From assembly GCA_030512335.1 (NCBI GenBank), contig JAULSU010000006.1, forward strand, positions 248,001 to 312,000: a stretch of 64,000 nt of DNA, given 5' to 3'. Source of the DNA: Immersiella caudata (Eukaryota > Ascomycota > Sordariomycetes > Sordariales > Lasiosphaeriaceae). The notes below the pieces were generated by a model. That model made no database searches. It was not told the origin of the DNA and saw only the letters and a program-made list of their open reading frames with translations. This document shows positions 45,234 to 55,800 of this stretch, one piece after another (position 1 is the first letter of the stretch; each line of letters begins with the position of its first letter). Both the position numbers and the translations under genes were made by a program.

Positions 45234-46016
45234 GGCCCCTGCTACGCGGGCACCCACGCCCCTTTTGGCTACGTGGGCACCCACAGCGGTTAGGGTTTTC
45301 TATGGAAAAAGTCAGCAAAAATAATATTCTTTCGGGAAACAAAGCAAAATACACGGAAATCAACGCGTTTCTGGCCCAAAGAGTGATCGATTACACTATA
45401 GAGCTACCACTACTTAGCTGTTGATCCTCTCCCCAATCAATCCTTGAGCCTAGCAGGCATCTTGACGATCCGGCCGCTCCAGGTTTACTTTCTTGGGCGC
45501 CTCCGGGACCAACTCACTGTTTGCAGTGCGCTTTCTTTCCGCTGTGGCCCTGGTTAGAGGTTGTGAAGCAATCAAGGGCTCGTCTGAGCGCTCTGGCGAT
45601 GACTCTGCTGGCGGGGGTGTAGTTGGCTTCGTTAAAAATAGTGATGGGCCGTTGTTCCTGGAATCGCTCGAATAGCTCGAATCAATCGATGGGCTTGTTT
45701 GGCCGCGTTTGCCGTGTTTGCTTGGTCGCGCTGCATTGGCTTACATTGCCACCCACATCCGCATGCGCTTTAAAGCGACTGCGCGAGGGATTTTGGCCAT
45801 TCCGAGGGTCCACTAGCATTGAGAATTGGTTAGATTAGCCGTATACGAAGTATTTTCGCGATGCGACCTACCCGTGTTGGATTGGTGTTGCCTAGCAAAA
45901 GTCAAAGAATTCTTCTTGATGTGGCTGACGTTGGTGTGAATAATGTGTTGTAAGTCTGGACGAATTGAGTCCATAGAAAAACCCTGACCCTTGTGGGTGC
46001 CCGCGTAGCAGGGGCC
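45234..46016. mobile_element. 783-bp non-autonomous element with perfect 24-bp inverted ends
   Basis: The ends 45234-45257 and 45993-46016 are perfect 24-bp inverted repeats (outer GGCCCCTGCTACGCGG, inner GCACCCAC). Similarity continues inside with GGTTAGGGTTTTCTATGG on the left and GGGTCAGGGTTTTCTATGG on the right complement. The left end has an extra tandem copy of the GCTACG(C/T)GGGCACCCAC module (45263-45284). No target duplication is evident; a T26 run (46017-46042) abuts the right end. The interior has an open reverse frame of about 75 codons (around 45447-45680; LTKPTTPPPAESSPERSDEP) but no transposase. The superfamily is undetermined. Confidence 0.65.
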
Positions 46017-46042
46017 TTTTTTTTTTTTTTTTTTTTTTTTTT

Positions 46043-47259
46043 GGCTTGCTAGTAGGTTTTTACCGCTTCTGTGGACCGATGCATTCTGCATCACCAGCCG
46101 ACTATTGGGAGAGCTCGGACCGGGTAGCCATTATCCTAGAACCCTTTCCGCGGGCCACGAGTGCATATTAGTGGTAGACCAGCCTGGTTGGATGACCTCC
46201 TCCCAGATCATAGGCAAGATGACGTTCTCATCTAGACCGATCAAGTCAAAACATCCCCTTTAGACCTGGGAGTGTACCCCATCGACGTTGCGAAAGGCGT
46301 CCTGAATAAGACCTTCCACGCCCTAAACGTATATAATCAGCAGATAGGGATTGGCATAGCTAGATAGGAGGACGTAATGACGCAACTCACCACCCAATTC
46401 TGACAGAGGTGGAAAGGGAATGCGAACTTTCGGCCAATGGCGCCCTTGAGATACAGTCATGGCGGTTTGGCGTATGGGATAGCCCTAGCTAAGGAAGAAT
46501 CAGGGGAAGCTCAGGACAAATCAGCCACAGCTCACCCCAGCTCACCCCAGCTCAGGACGACGAACGAAAAAGGAAATTTCGTATGCCCAGATTCGTCGCA
46601 GACAACCAGGCTGTAGTATGTTGGGAAGTGTATTGGTCGGAAGTGGCTGACTCCGGATATCAGCCCTACCAGGTCTGAACAAGCTCAGCCACCAAAGTGC
46701 ACTGTAACACCGCATGCAGAAAGATCACAAGGCTGTGCACTATAACAGTAGATTCCGAGCTCAGAGCGGGATGGCGGAGGTCAAAGACCAGTCCAGATTT
46801 CTGCTGCATAGGCATGAGGCTGGCTGAGTCTCGACTCTCGACTCTGCTATCTAAGCCCGATGACTTGCATCGGCAGTTGGGCGCTACGCTACAAACCTTA
46901 CCCCGCGAGCCCAGACAACGCCACATCTGCAGCTCATGTCTGTGAAGCCATCAAAGGTGAGCTAATCTAAGCCATTTCTGGGGGGCTGCCATACCAACAT
47001 CACAAGGACAAATCGGTCGCTCACTTAGAAACTTGGTAAATCATAGAGAAACTTTGAGATTAACGAACAAACGTGCCTGCTGAGGCCAGTATCTTCGCTT
47101 TCAGAGAACGGGACCAGGACTTGGGAAAGGAGATAAAATGAACAAGATACCTACCTGGGTATACTTCACTCAGAGGAGAGAGAGAAAAACTAGTGGAAAA
47201 AAAAAAGAACAAGCCAGCAACCTCCTTCCCTCAGCCAACAATCCACATGACCCCACTCC
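46043..47259. other. Repeat-derived intergenic stretch
   Basis: No intact gene. 46484-46620 is the right copy of the repeat seen at 18097-18312: CTAGCTAAGG, then a GCTCA array (46507-46558: AGCTCAGGAC, AGCTCACCCC twice), then the inverted end (46564-46620). Short frames elsewhere lack motifs. An A-run (AAAAAAAAAAGAAC) lies at about 47198. Confidence 0.45.
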
Positions 47260-48160
47260 TCAAAAACGGCACCTCCAACCCCAAAACCCGCCCCGTCCCA
47301 GCCTCCCTAACAAAAACAACCCGATCAACTGACTCCCGCCCATAATGCAACCAATCAGCCAAAGCCCAAAGCAGACAATCCCCCGCAAAAATCCCAGCAC
47401 CAGGTAACTCCGACTCTGCGTTTCCCTCCCCAAGGCACGCAGACCCCAGGCAAGTCTCCAATCTTCCTCGATGACGGCTACATTGCTGTCGTTGAGGATG
47501 CGGTTGCGCTCGCGTGTGATCTCGGCGGGGTACAGTCGCCATTCCCGCGTTAGATTAAGCATCTCCGCCGAGAGGAACTGCCCTGCTGTTGCGGCCCATA
47601 CGGTTTCTAGACCGGCAAGGATATCTTGGCCGTCGCGGGAGAGGCGGGTTAGTTTTAGGGAGGAGGCGTCGATTTCGGCTGTTGCTTCGACGATTATGCT
47701 GCTGTTGTTGAAAGTTGAAGAAGATTCGGGGGTGGAAGTTGACTTGAAACGGCCGGAATATATCGTTTTGGCTTGCTCGCGCGCCGCGTTGTCGACGGCG
47801 GGGATGAAGATGCTCGCTGCGGTGCTGAGGACGGCGCCGAGGGCGCTTTGGTCGCCGGCTGTGAGGATTACGAGGCCTACACCGTACTCGTCGAGTAGGG
47901 AGATGCGCGCTGTTGGTGGCAGCCCGTTAGTACAAGAGACTGTGGAGGTAATGCAAAATGCGTACCGTGGTAGCCGTACGAGCCGCCGTCTTTGGACAGG
48001 ATGGTCACCGTGTGGCCCTCGCCCGAAGGGAAAAGGAGCGAGGGGTCTGGGCGGTATATCTCCCATGGCATACCGACGGTGCTGTCTGGGGAGCCGGTGA
48101 AGGCGCCCGGCTGGAGCCAGGCACTGTGTGAGAGAGTTAGCAAAAGAGAAGAAAAACAAA

Positions 48161-48229
<69 letters not shown>

Positions 48230-49403
48230 AAAGAAAAAAAGAAAAAAAGAAAAAAAGAATATGCAATTACCGAATCCGAGTCTCACTCCCGAGAATAGGG
48301 CTACGCGCAAGAATGGCCTGCACAAAAGCCGAGAGGTCAGCCAGAGTCGAGACCAGGCCGCCACCGGGGACATTATCCCCAAAGTCGGCCCCCCACGTGT
48401 TGTCCACGGGCGGAATGACAGCCAAGTGCTCGTCGCCGGGACTGGGACGCGTCGAAAACATGCCGAGGGCAGCCGAGAAATCGCCAAACAGCTGGGTCAT
48501 GTTCTTGCCGGTGACCGACTCCACGGCGTACATGAGGAGGGTGAAGGCCACGTTGGAGTAGACGGGCCGGGAATGTGGCGGGGCGATGGGGTGCGAGAGG
48601 AGCATTCCCTTGAGAAGCTCTTCTTTGCTGCAAGGCCCGTTGAGAGCAATCACGCCGCACTCGGGATAGCTGGCGTTGTCGAGACGGGGGAACCCAAGCG
48701 CTTCAAACACGTCCTTGAGATAGTAGTATTCCTATTTCCGCCGGTTAGAGCCAAAATCACAGACAGATGACCGAGGCATCTCCGAGCAGGGAAGTCACCC
48801 ACTGAGAAGCCATCTTTGCACAAGTACCCAGAGTCAGTTCAACTTATTTCTCAATGTGACGGATCTTTGAAGTTTCTTGTTGGTACCTTACTTACAATTA
48901 GGAACCACACCAGCAACCTGGCCAGCCAACGCCCCAAGCGTGATGTTCTCCCACCGGATCAAAGAACTCTTTTCATCAAGGGCCGGAATGTACTTCGTGA
49001 TAGGGTCGTCCAGATTGAGATCATGCTGAAGCAGGATGGCATCGGAAATGGCCTTGGTAACAGAGCCAATCAGATACTGCGAATGTCGGTCGATGCGCTT
49101 GGTCCCGCGGATGTTGGCAGGTGACAGCCGGTGGTACTCCCACACCGGGACCGACGGGTCGACTTGGTCGAAGCTGACCAACCCCATCGAGACGGATGTG
49201 TTTTGCACATTGAACCCGGCTTGTATCTCTCCGCTGAATGCTTTGTCGAGGGTGGAGGTCAGGTTGGCGAGTGCATTTTGCACGGCTTCGAGTCGCTGGA
49301 CCCCTCGTGGCCGCGGAACTAGGAGGCCCCCGGAATGGCACTCCAATGCCTGCACGGCTGTTGTCCATGCTACCCCAAGGGTTAGGAGGGAAATTTTAAA
49401 CAT
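47260..49403 (-). CDS. Secreted beta-lactamase-like serine hydrolase
   Basis: Five exons in reverse order: 48896-49403, 48803-48813 (11-nt microexon), 48271-48731, 47966-48123 and 47260-47909. They sum to 1788 nt (595 residues) with all phases consistent. The signal peptide is MFKISLLTLGVAWTTAVQA. The class C-type S-x-x-K motif is SVTK (114-117) and the Y-x-N motif is YSN (231-233). The microexon supplies the YGFS of PNYGFSEYYYL. Such fungal proteins resemble LACTB/esterase-type members of the serine beta-lactamase clan, hydrolysing esters, amides or lactams; the substrate is unknown. The C-terminus is hydrophobic (SYLVLGFLRGIVCFGLWLIG), suggesting membrane attachment. Intron 3 contains a GAAA microsatellite. 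Confidence 0.85.
48160..48257 (+). repeat. GAAA microsatellite in an intron
   Basis: About 18 tandem GAAA units followed by GAAAAAA variants fill most of the third intron of the beta-lactamase-like gene. The tract is likely polymorphic in length. Confidence 0.9.
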
Positions 49404-50884
49404 TGGTAAGGTATTCGGCGCCGAAATCAAGCTTCAGCTTGGAAGGAGCTTGGAGGGACAAGTTTCGATGAGGTTGGGCACATGCACACGTGTTGAAGGT
49501 AGCTCAATAAATAGTCACTGTCATATGGTAGGTACATTGGTATCCTTTCATGACATCAGGTAGATATTGCGGCTGATGGGCGAACCGAGCAATACGGGTT
49601 CACAACCGAGCAATACGGCCCGGCTTGCCCATTGCCCTTGCCGCGTCAGACCACCCAATGGAAGGGTTGCATTTGTGCCAAGGCCTATCACTGCCAAGTC
49701 ATACGATCCGCAACCCCCCCCCCCCAACATCATTTTTTCCGTCATCTCAAAAACATTAATCATTCCCACCACGGACAATTCTTCCACTCTCTGGGTTACA
49801 GATCTCCTCCGAGTGCGCAACGACGTAGAATGCATTCGCCCAGCAACAGGCAACCCGAGACTCGGTCAACTCCGACTGCTGCCACCTGTAAGTCGCACTG
49901 TGTAGCCATGTCTCGGAAGCTCCTTGTATCTGCTTCCAATGATCGCGACGCCTACATTTCACTAAAGAGGGGTTCGGGCTCCTGTGCCCCAAAGGGAACA
50001 AATCTCATATGCTAACTTGAGAACGGTTCCGTCGGGGAATAGGGGGTTGGGCAACGTACCTTAGCAATCAACTCTTGGTTTACGACTAGCTCCTCCGATA
50101 TGTCATCTCAAGCTGGATGAACGACATCGCCTTGTTGCTTGTTTAAATATACGACCTCACAGTTCCATGTGCAAATTTCAACCATGATCTCTACGAGACT
50201 TGCTTTTGTTGTTCCCTACCTACTTTCATCCGCGAATTAATCCTGATTTGAAGCCACAAAGTCAAAATCCAAAGTCGGCACTTCCCGTTTGCCTTCGGGG
50301 CTACGGTTGGCGATGCTCTCAACGGCCGCAAACAGTGCATATGAATACGGTACCTTCAGAGCGAAGACCATTTACGCCGAAGAGCCGAAGTCTGCCTGAT
50401 GTTGCAGGAGTAACATGGGCAAATATTGAGGGTAGGTAAGGCATTGAGTGAACGAGGCATAGGGTAAGGAGTACTGGGTGGTAGCAGAACGACTTGCGCG
50501 ACTGTTTCCCATGGTGAACCCGATGTGCATGACTGCACGGAGCTTCCATCTTTTATCCGGTGACGACTTGCTGCAGAGTGGAAGCTTTTAGAGAGAGGAA
50601 TAAATCAGAGATAGTCTGATCTTGTGTGACTGGTGACACCCGTGATTACACCCAGCGGCCGAGAGCCTTCCCAAGATGCGAGCTGGTGCCAGTGAGCGGG
50701 AGATGAGCACCTAGATCCGATCGAGTGCGCCGTGTAGCCTTGACTCGATACAACCAACGACCGCGTCCCACGTTGCGTCGGGATATGACCTCCCGAAGAT
50801 TATAAGTGTAAGCTTCCCAGCCCGCCATCAGCACGCAATCTCTTGCACAGTTTCTTCAAGCTTTTGAACCATTAAACCGCAACA
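49404..50884. other. Intergenic, divergent promoter region
   Basis: No gene supported in about 1.5 kb. A C10 run occurs at about 49716-49725. A TTATAAGTG element at about 50798 lies about 85 bases before the next start and is a plausible TATA box for the secreted-protein gene. Confidence 0.4.
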
Positions 50885-51540
50885 ATGCATGTCTCATTCT
50901 GTATCATCGGCCTCCTCTCCACCACCCTCGCCTTCATCGTTCCCCCGTACCTCCCCAACGGAGCCTACCACGGAACTCTTAACAACTCTGGACAAGTCAT
51001 TTTCGAAAAGCTCTCTAATCTATTCCACAGCGGATCCCCACCCCCAACCAAAGAACCTGCCCACCCCCACACAATCGGTCCCCTCCACAAAAGAGGCGAC
51101 CAAACAGGCTGCCCTTGGGATGGAACACGCCGCATTGATGCTGTTACTGCCGACCTAGCCCTTGATAAGTTCAAGGTATCTGTTCCCTTTTCCTTTCCCT
51201 TTCCCTTTCCCCTTGCCATCCCCCCATCTCTACCACCCACAACCCCTTCTTCAACACCACCTAACGCCCGACACCCAACCAGGAACAAGTCAACGCCCAA
51301 ACCGCCATCATACCCCCCCGCAAACTACTCATCATCGTCCAGGACAAGGTCTTTTGGTTCGGGTGCAACTACAATCGAGACTCAATATACTCCATTTCGA
51401 ACTACGACTTGGGCGTCACGCTGGCGAGTATTGACTATAAGTGCGGCAGGGGTATAGCTGGATGGGATTATTTCGGCGGGCTGGATGTTACGATAGGGGT
51501 GGAGGCTGTGGGATATGGGGTTTGTGAAAATATGTGGTAG
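50885..51540 (+). CDS. Small secreted protein, unknown function
   Basis: Two exons, 50885-51175 and 51283-51540, with a 107-bp CT-rich intron (CTAAC branch site); 182 residues. The signal peptide is MHVSFCIIGLLSTTLAFIV. A propeptide-like stretch ends with a dibasic LHKRGDQ (about 74-80), a potential Kex2 site, before the mature part. That part has four cysteines (GCPWDG, FGCNYN, DYKCGRG, YGVCENMW). The mature domain (FWFGCNYNRDSIYSISNYDLG) is beta-rich and unnamed. It is an effector-like candidate by size, signal and Kex2 site only. Confidence 0.7.
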
Positions 51541-51982
51541 GGTGGGTGGTGAGGAGTGTACGGAGGGAGAGGCAGAATGGGTTGGGGGGGAAAGAGGGCT
51601 GAAAATCACCACTCGCTTTAAATGCCAGCACAATAGTTCCGATCTACCCGGAGATGCCGAAGCCCGGTTGGCATGTCGCCAAGAAAAAGGGGTTCTACAG
51701 TGTTTTACAGTGCGAATCCACACTTCCAAGCAGCATCAAAACTTTCCAACACACACGCAGCCTCCTACTAACGCCTCCGTTTCGAGAAACGACGCGGTGA
51801 TTGAAGAGATGGCTGTCACCTGTCCCAATCACATAGAACGCCAAGGTGGTGATTGCAGGTGGAACTGATAAGGCGGACCTGTTGAGTGAATGGGGCATTT
51901 TCTTGGCTTCCATATAAGCCCGGCCGACTGTTCCGTGTCGCCAGCTCCCCGTTTAAAGCTCTTTTTACTATATATATATATA
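51541..51982. other. Intergenic
   Basis: No gene. A (TA)n run (about 51969-51983) marks the sharp upstream edge of the terpene-synthase relic. Confidence 0.4.
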
Positions 51983-52785
51983 TGGTTCCGGGAGCCAGAC
52001 TGCGATTCGTTTGCGAGGCTTACGGTTGCGGCGACGTTGTGCGCGAATGATATCGATGATTTGTGGTTTGACGAGGAGCAGTTGCAGGTTTTGGGGGAGA
52101 TTGGGGTGATGCTGTACGATGCGTTGGCGTTTTCAAGCATCGGAGCGAGGAGGAGACGAATAGTACGTTGGCGCACGTTACGCTGCGGTGAGGGGGGGAG
52201 AAGATGTACAAGCGGGCGAGGGAGGTGCTCTGGGCGTATGATGCGGTTTGGGGGATGGAGCCGAAGAGACTGGTGGCACTGAACTTTCTGCGACCGTTTG
52301 GTGGACCGCTGCACATGATGATGCTTCGGTATCGCTATGTTGAGGACGGGATGTTGATCGGCAAGACCAAGGACGAGGAGATGGTGGAGCAGGCTGGCCG
52401 GAACTACAAGTTGTGTAAGTTGGAAACTCTGCAGTCCCCACTCACTCACTCACTCACTCGCTAAAATCCCTGATAGGGCACCGCGTGGACCTCATGGACG
52501 ACTACGGTCCCAATGAGGAGAGATATCAGAAGGTCCTGGCAGATCAAAGCCGTCCCTTGTATCATACTCTGGCAGAGGAGCCTGAGAACGATGTGCCCTA
52601 CTGCAAGAAGCGCATATTCCGCAACACTTAGGGTGCAACTGTCATCAGCGAGTTTGGCGGCGTGAAGCCCTGAAAGGAATGCATGCACCTATGCTTACAT
52701 CAAGTACTACGAGTCGCTGCCGGAACGCGCTGCTTTCGCCTTTCCCGAGCTCCTTCATAAGAGTCAGCTCAAGGTCAATGAGTAG
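51983..52785 (+). pseudogene. BcABA3-type sesquiterpene synthase, 5'-truncated relic
   Basis: Similarity starts abruptly at WFREPDCDSFARLTVAATL and continues with CANDIDDLWFDEEQLQVLGE, matching the family of the Botrytis abscisic acid gene BcABA3 (alpha-ionylideneethane synthase). The DDLW segment is part of its metal-binding region. A 1-nt deletion at about 52131 moves the reading to FKHRSEEETNSTLAHV. A TGA at about 52189 interrupts it, after which MYKRAREVLWAYDAVWGMEP and RPFGGPLHMMMLRYRYVEDG follow. An intron (GTAAGT...GATAG, about 52416-52478) is preserved inside NYKLWHRVD. Later a TAG, a TGA and a frameshift break the C-terminus, ending at 52785. The N-terminal half is absent. Confidence 0.78.
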
Positions 52786-52868
52786 GGCGCAACCAAGACA
52801 GGAGGTAGCAGATTGAGATATTCAAGCTCCATTCCCGATACGGCGACACAAATATCCAAAACACGCCG

Positions 52869-55800
52869 TCAACCCTGATCCTCCGCATCCTCCACACGAG
52901 CCCTCTTGTTGGGCCTAACACCTTCGTTTTGGACTGCAGCCGCTACCCCTGTGTTTCTTCTCGTCACGTGCCTCGAGGTGTTGAGTTCCATGACGCGACG
53001 TAGCATCTTTCCAATTTCCCGTGACACAATCGGGGGCTGCGCGGTGAGGACTTCCCTGTACTGAGCCTCGGGCGCTCCGTAAAAGATAAAATCGTCCTTG
53101 AAGCCCTGAAGTCTGGCTAATTCCCTAACAGTCAACAGGTCCACTCGCTCTAGAAGAAGATTCAAGTTAGCCACAGCAATAGCCTAGTTGGATTGCCGCC
53201 TGGGACCTACCCTTGTTCACATGCGGTCTGGCCGAAGGATAAAAGAGCTGTATTCCACCCGGAGTGTTCCCACTGGGGTCAACCGAGATGCACTCGTTAA
53301 TGTCTGGGTGCTTCCTCCCCGTCCCATGGTTGTAATAGACGTTATTGTCAACAAAGCACATGGCCAAGGAGTCCGCTCCGTCGCTCTCCCGATAGGTGGG
53401 GCGAGTGTTGTTGATGGTCAGCCCTTTGAGAATTTCGTGAAGGGTCATTTCGTCAACTGCGACCCCAGCAGTGGTCTCCTGGTCGACCACGTTCGGTCCG
53501 AGGTATGGCGAGGTCATAATAACAACCACCTGACGATCCTGCGGCAAGCCGTAATCGGAAACTGACAAGACTCGGAGGGCGACTGAGTGGCCCAGTTCGC
53601 AGAGAAAGTGGTTCATGTAGTCGAAGAGCGCATTGGAAGATGTGTCGTCATGATCGTCTCGCAGAATAGCTACGGGCAATTGTAGCACGGAAAAATGAAA
53701 GCCGAATGCTGGACATGACATGACAGAAGTCATGTCTTTTAACGGCTGAAGGAAGCCGTCCAACGACGGCATTTCTTTGTTGCCGTCACCCAGCCGATAT
53801 AGTGAATATTCAGAGGCCAGGGATGCAACGAAAGGGTGACCTGGGGCTGTTAGATGTGGAACTGGAAGCTTCCCACACACAAATTCATCCACCACGCTCT
53901 CGATCTCGCCGTCAAATACTCTGCATCTTGGGTGCCGTACCTGAGAAGATGTTAGCTGCCTCCGCTAAACAGGGCAATGTGACATACCCTCCAGGTATGA
54001 TGTTTCTGCCCATCGAACCCCACACTAGCCAGGATGTTGTATCCCGCGTCTAGGAAGCCCTCGCTTGTGCCCAGCACGCTTGGAGAGAAATCGACAATAT
54101 GAGGTGTGGCATCCCTGACGAAGCCGTCGAGTTTGCGACGGTTCCTGGCCTCCAGGCGCGGAAGAGATTGGCGGGAAAGGGGAGTTAGCAACAAGCCACG
54201 CTCCTCCACCGAACAGGCAAAACGACAGAACCCCTTTCCTTTGATCTCTTCTGGTGCTGGGGGGTTGACGCAATGAACGATATCAAACTCTGGGGGTAGA
54301 GCTGTCACAGACAAGATATCGTCCATGGAGATAACATCAGCGTCGTCTCGCGTGCCCATGTCGCCAGGCCCTGAGCAATGGAGGAGGAATTCCATCGAGC
54401 GTGCCGTTCCCGAACTCTTCAACAGGTCCCCCACTGGGAGATGTTGGCTGAGAAAATAGTTGTCGAAAGCCATGGCAACGTCCCCAGCCGTATGCGTATA
54501 CCGGGTGGCGGCGATATGGGGGCCCTGAAGGGAGCAATCAGTACCTTCATCATCGCCGAGATGAATCCGATGGACGAAAAGGACAGAGGGCCGCCCAGAA
54601 GCAATTTCGGGGTCCCTCAACTTGACCTCAACGAAGCTTTCTTCCTCAAACTCGTAACCGAGGCGATCGCAAGTAAATACAGCCTCAGTGATCAAGTTTG
54701 AAGACTGCTTCCCACACATCTGTTGTAATGTCAGTCAGTCTCTGATGCGCCCAAGCTCCGGTGATACACTTACCCTGCATTGCTTTGCCGGGGCCAGCGC
54801 GCCAAAAAACCGCGAGATTCTGCTCGGCAACTCATGCTCATGCCACTCTCTCCACTCGTCTTCGTCTATTCTCATTGCCAGAGTAGGGTTTTCCTCCTGC
54901 TCCAACGCCTCGGGAGCCGCCCCTGGGTCGGATGCTGGACTCTGGGCACCGTCGAATGGCGTATCAGGAGTGTCCAACATTGGGTCAAATACTGGACTCT
55001 GGCCGCCGTCGAACGGTGGCGTATCAGGAGAGTCCGAGATTACGTCGTCCAAGGAGTTGCTCGAGTTCGAAGGGCTTGCAGGTGGGGGGTCGGGCTCGGA
55101 ATGGGCCGCTGCAGGCGGCAACACAGGCACCCCGGCCACATGTTGCGACTGGCATCTTGAAATGGTAGTTGGAGCTACCCTCCACCTCGGTGAAATGGCG
55201 CTGGGCGGGGTGGCAAACAAGGACTTACCACCAGCCCGAGCGACCATGGGAAAGTATTGCTCAGCTGGATCAAGTCCCTTGAACGATACCCCCTTGTAGC
55301 CATCTGGGCCAACGGTTTGTGCGGGGCAGTCGCAGTCTTCCATGTCCACATCTTCGGCGTCGTAGAAGTTTTCCACAGCTTCTCGTATCACGTCAGCATA
55401 CCAGCCTGCACGGACAGGCAGGATGACGTAGTTACTTACGCTCTGTGTAGACCAAGTCCTTTCTGCTCTCCGCGCAAGAGCTTGCTTTGTGCAGCCGGAT
55501 ATTGTAGCAAATATTTAGTTGGCTCTCTGCAACGATCTTGGCAATTTCGTTAGGGGTCCAAGCGACCACCAGACCGGCTCCGTCTTGTGACCTGGATAGT
55601 TGAACACGTCGAGGCATCTGTCCAACGGCTGTGGAGAACTTCCTACGAATCGCTGCAATCTGCTGGTGATTCAACTGGAGGGGACCACGCGTATCCCGGA
55701 TGGCCATATCGAACAGATCAAAGACAACGTGGTCACAGTAGAAACCATTGACTGGCCCAGACATGTTGTCCCCTACCAGTCCTGACAAGGCCGATAGGTC

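Noticed and set aside
45284..45300. TTAGGG next to the 24-bp inverted repeat, suggesting telomeric sequence
   Set aside because: Only a single TTAGGG unit, within a conserved subterminal block of the small element.
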